DNA of 64,000 nt from positions 186,001-250,000 of the forward strand of contig NZ_CP032757.1 of assembly GCF_003641185.1 (NCBI RefSeq), given 5' to 3'. The notes beneath the pieces were generated by a model, which had not been told where the DNA came from, ran no database searches, and saw only the letters and a list, made by a program, of their open reading frames with translations. How positions within the stretch are numbered: the stretch's first letter is position 1; each line of letters begins with the position of its first letter. A program made the position numbers and the translations under genes. Origin of the DNA: Lactiplantibacillus pentosus. GTDB taxonomy: Bacteria; Bacillota; Bacilli; Lactobacillales; Lactobacillaceae. Shown here piece after piece: positions 63,826 to 64,000 of this stretch.

Positions 63826-64000
63826 ATGCAGAAAACATTGATTATTAATGCGGGTAGTTCGTCTTTGAAATGGCAATTATTTGCCATGCCTGCCGAAACC
63901 GTCGTCGCGAGTGGGTTGGTTGAGCGAATCAGTATGCCTGGTTCGATTTTTACCATCAAGTACGGTGACCATCAGAAATTTGAGAAGACTGTCGACCAAT
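63826..64000 (+). CDS. ackA: acetate kinase, 5' part (runs off the window)
   Basis: The first 58 codons read [20 protein letters not shown]..., with the acetate kinase N-terminal phosphate-binding motif NAGSSSLK. The enzyme converts acetyl phosphate and ADP to acetate and ATP. GGGAGTTGAGAG precedes ATG. Confidence 0.92.
   Translation, partial: MQKTLIINAGSSSLKWQLFAMPAETVVASGLVERISMPGSIFTIKYGDHQKFEKTVDQ

Overview
The window looks like a chromosomal segment of a low-to-mid GC lactic acid bacterium. Gene content and order (dha, then maltose/maltodextrin, then sucrose, then serine biosynthesis, then acetate kinase) fit Lactiplantibacillus plantarum as I remember it; no search was run. No phage, rRNA, tRNA, CRISPR array or transposase gene was seen. 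Most of the DNA is carbohydrate-utilisation cassettes separated by small regulatory genes.

Layout. (1) 1-9.8 kb: a GntR/HutC regulator, a PadR regulator with two paralogous DUF2812 membrane proteins, a zinc-ribbon/AP2-like protein, an ABC-2 exporter pair with its TetR regulator and tandem operators, and an unusual acyl-CoA dehydrogenase/ETF-alpha fusion. (2) 9.8-14.2 kb: an ECF S-component, then a PTS-dependent dihydroxyacetone kinase system (dhaK-dhaL-dhaM) with its activator gene dhaS. The co-activator gene dhaQ is interrupted by one in-frame amber codon, and a 22-bp DhaS-type operator lies in front of dhaK. (3) 14.3-27.7 kb: two LacI regulators, an alpha-glucosidase, malE-malF-malG-malA, an intracellular GH13 enzyme, msmK and a maltose phosphorylase, together a complete maltodextrin import and phosphorolysis route. 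(4) 28-39.5 kb: a GH85 endo-beta-N-acetylglucosaminidase lipoprotein, a SemiSWEET gene with an apparent ATT start, and the divergent sucrose regulon (sacK1, pts1BCA / sacA, sacR, agl2) with mirrored operators. (5) 39.9-47.7 kb: a quinone-reductase-like MDR protein, an NhaC-family transporter behind a T-box leader with a probable Tyr specifier, a third alpha-glucosidase, a LysR regulator, and an RNPP-like XRE/TPR regulator followed by a 43-residue hydrophobic peptide gene. (6) 48-54.9 kb: two tandem oligopeptide-binding lipoprotein genes, one frameshifted, and serC-serA preceded by a serine-rich leader peptide and alternative RNA hairpins. (7) 54.9-64 kb: a histidine phosphatase, a heterodimeric ABC exporter, an aldo/keto reductase, a LexA-box locus with two small genes, a DUF1801 protein, a short NFACT-R protein and the start of acetate kinase.

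The items most worth a second look are the serine-codon leader peptide attenuator upstream of serC, the RNPP regulator plus small peptide pair next to oligopeptide-binding proteins, the nonsense-interrupted dhaQ, the ACAD-ETF fusion, the ATT-start SemiSWEET, and a family of dispersed structured intergenic repeats with at least five copies in this window.

Several start codons were moved downstream of the longest ORF because a Shine-Dalgarno sequence sits directly on, or too close to, the longer start; the reason is given in each entry.
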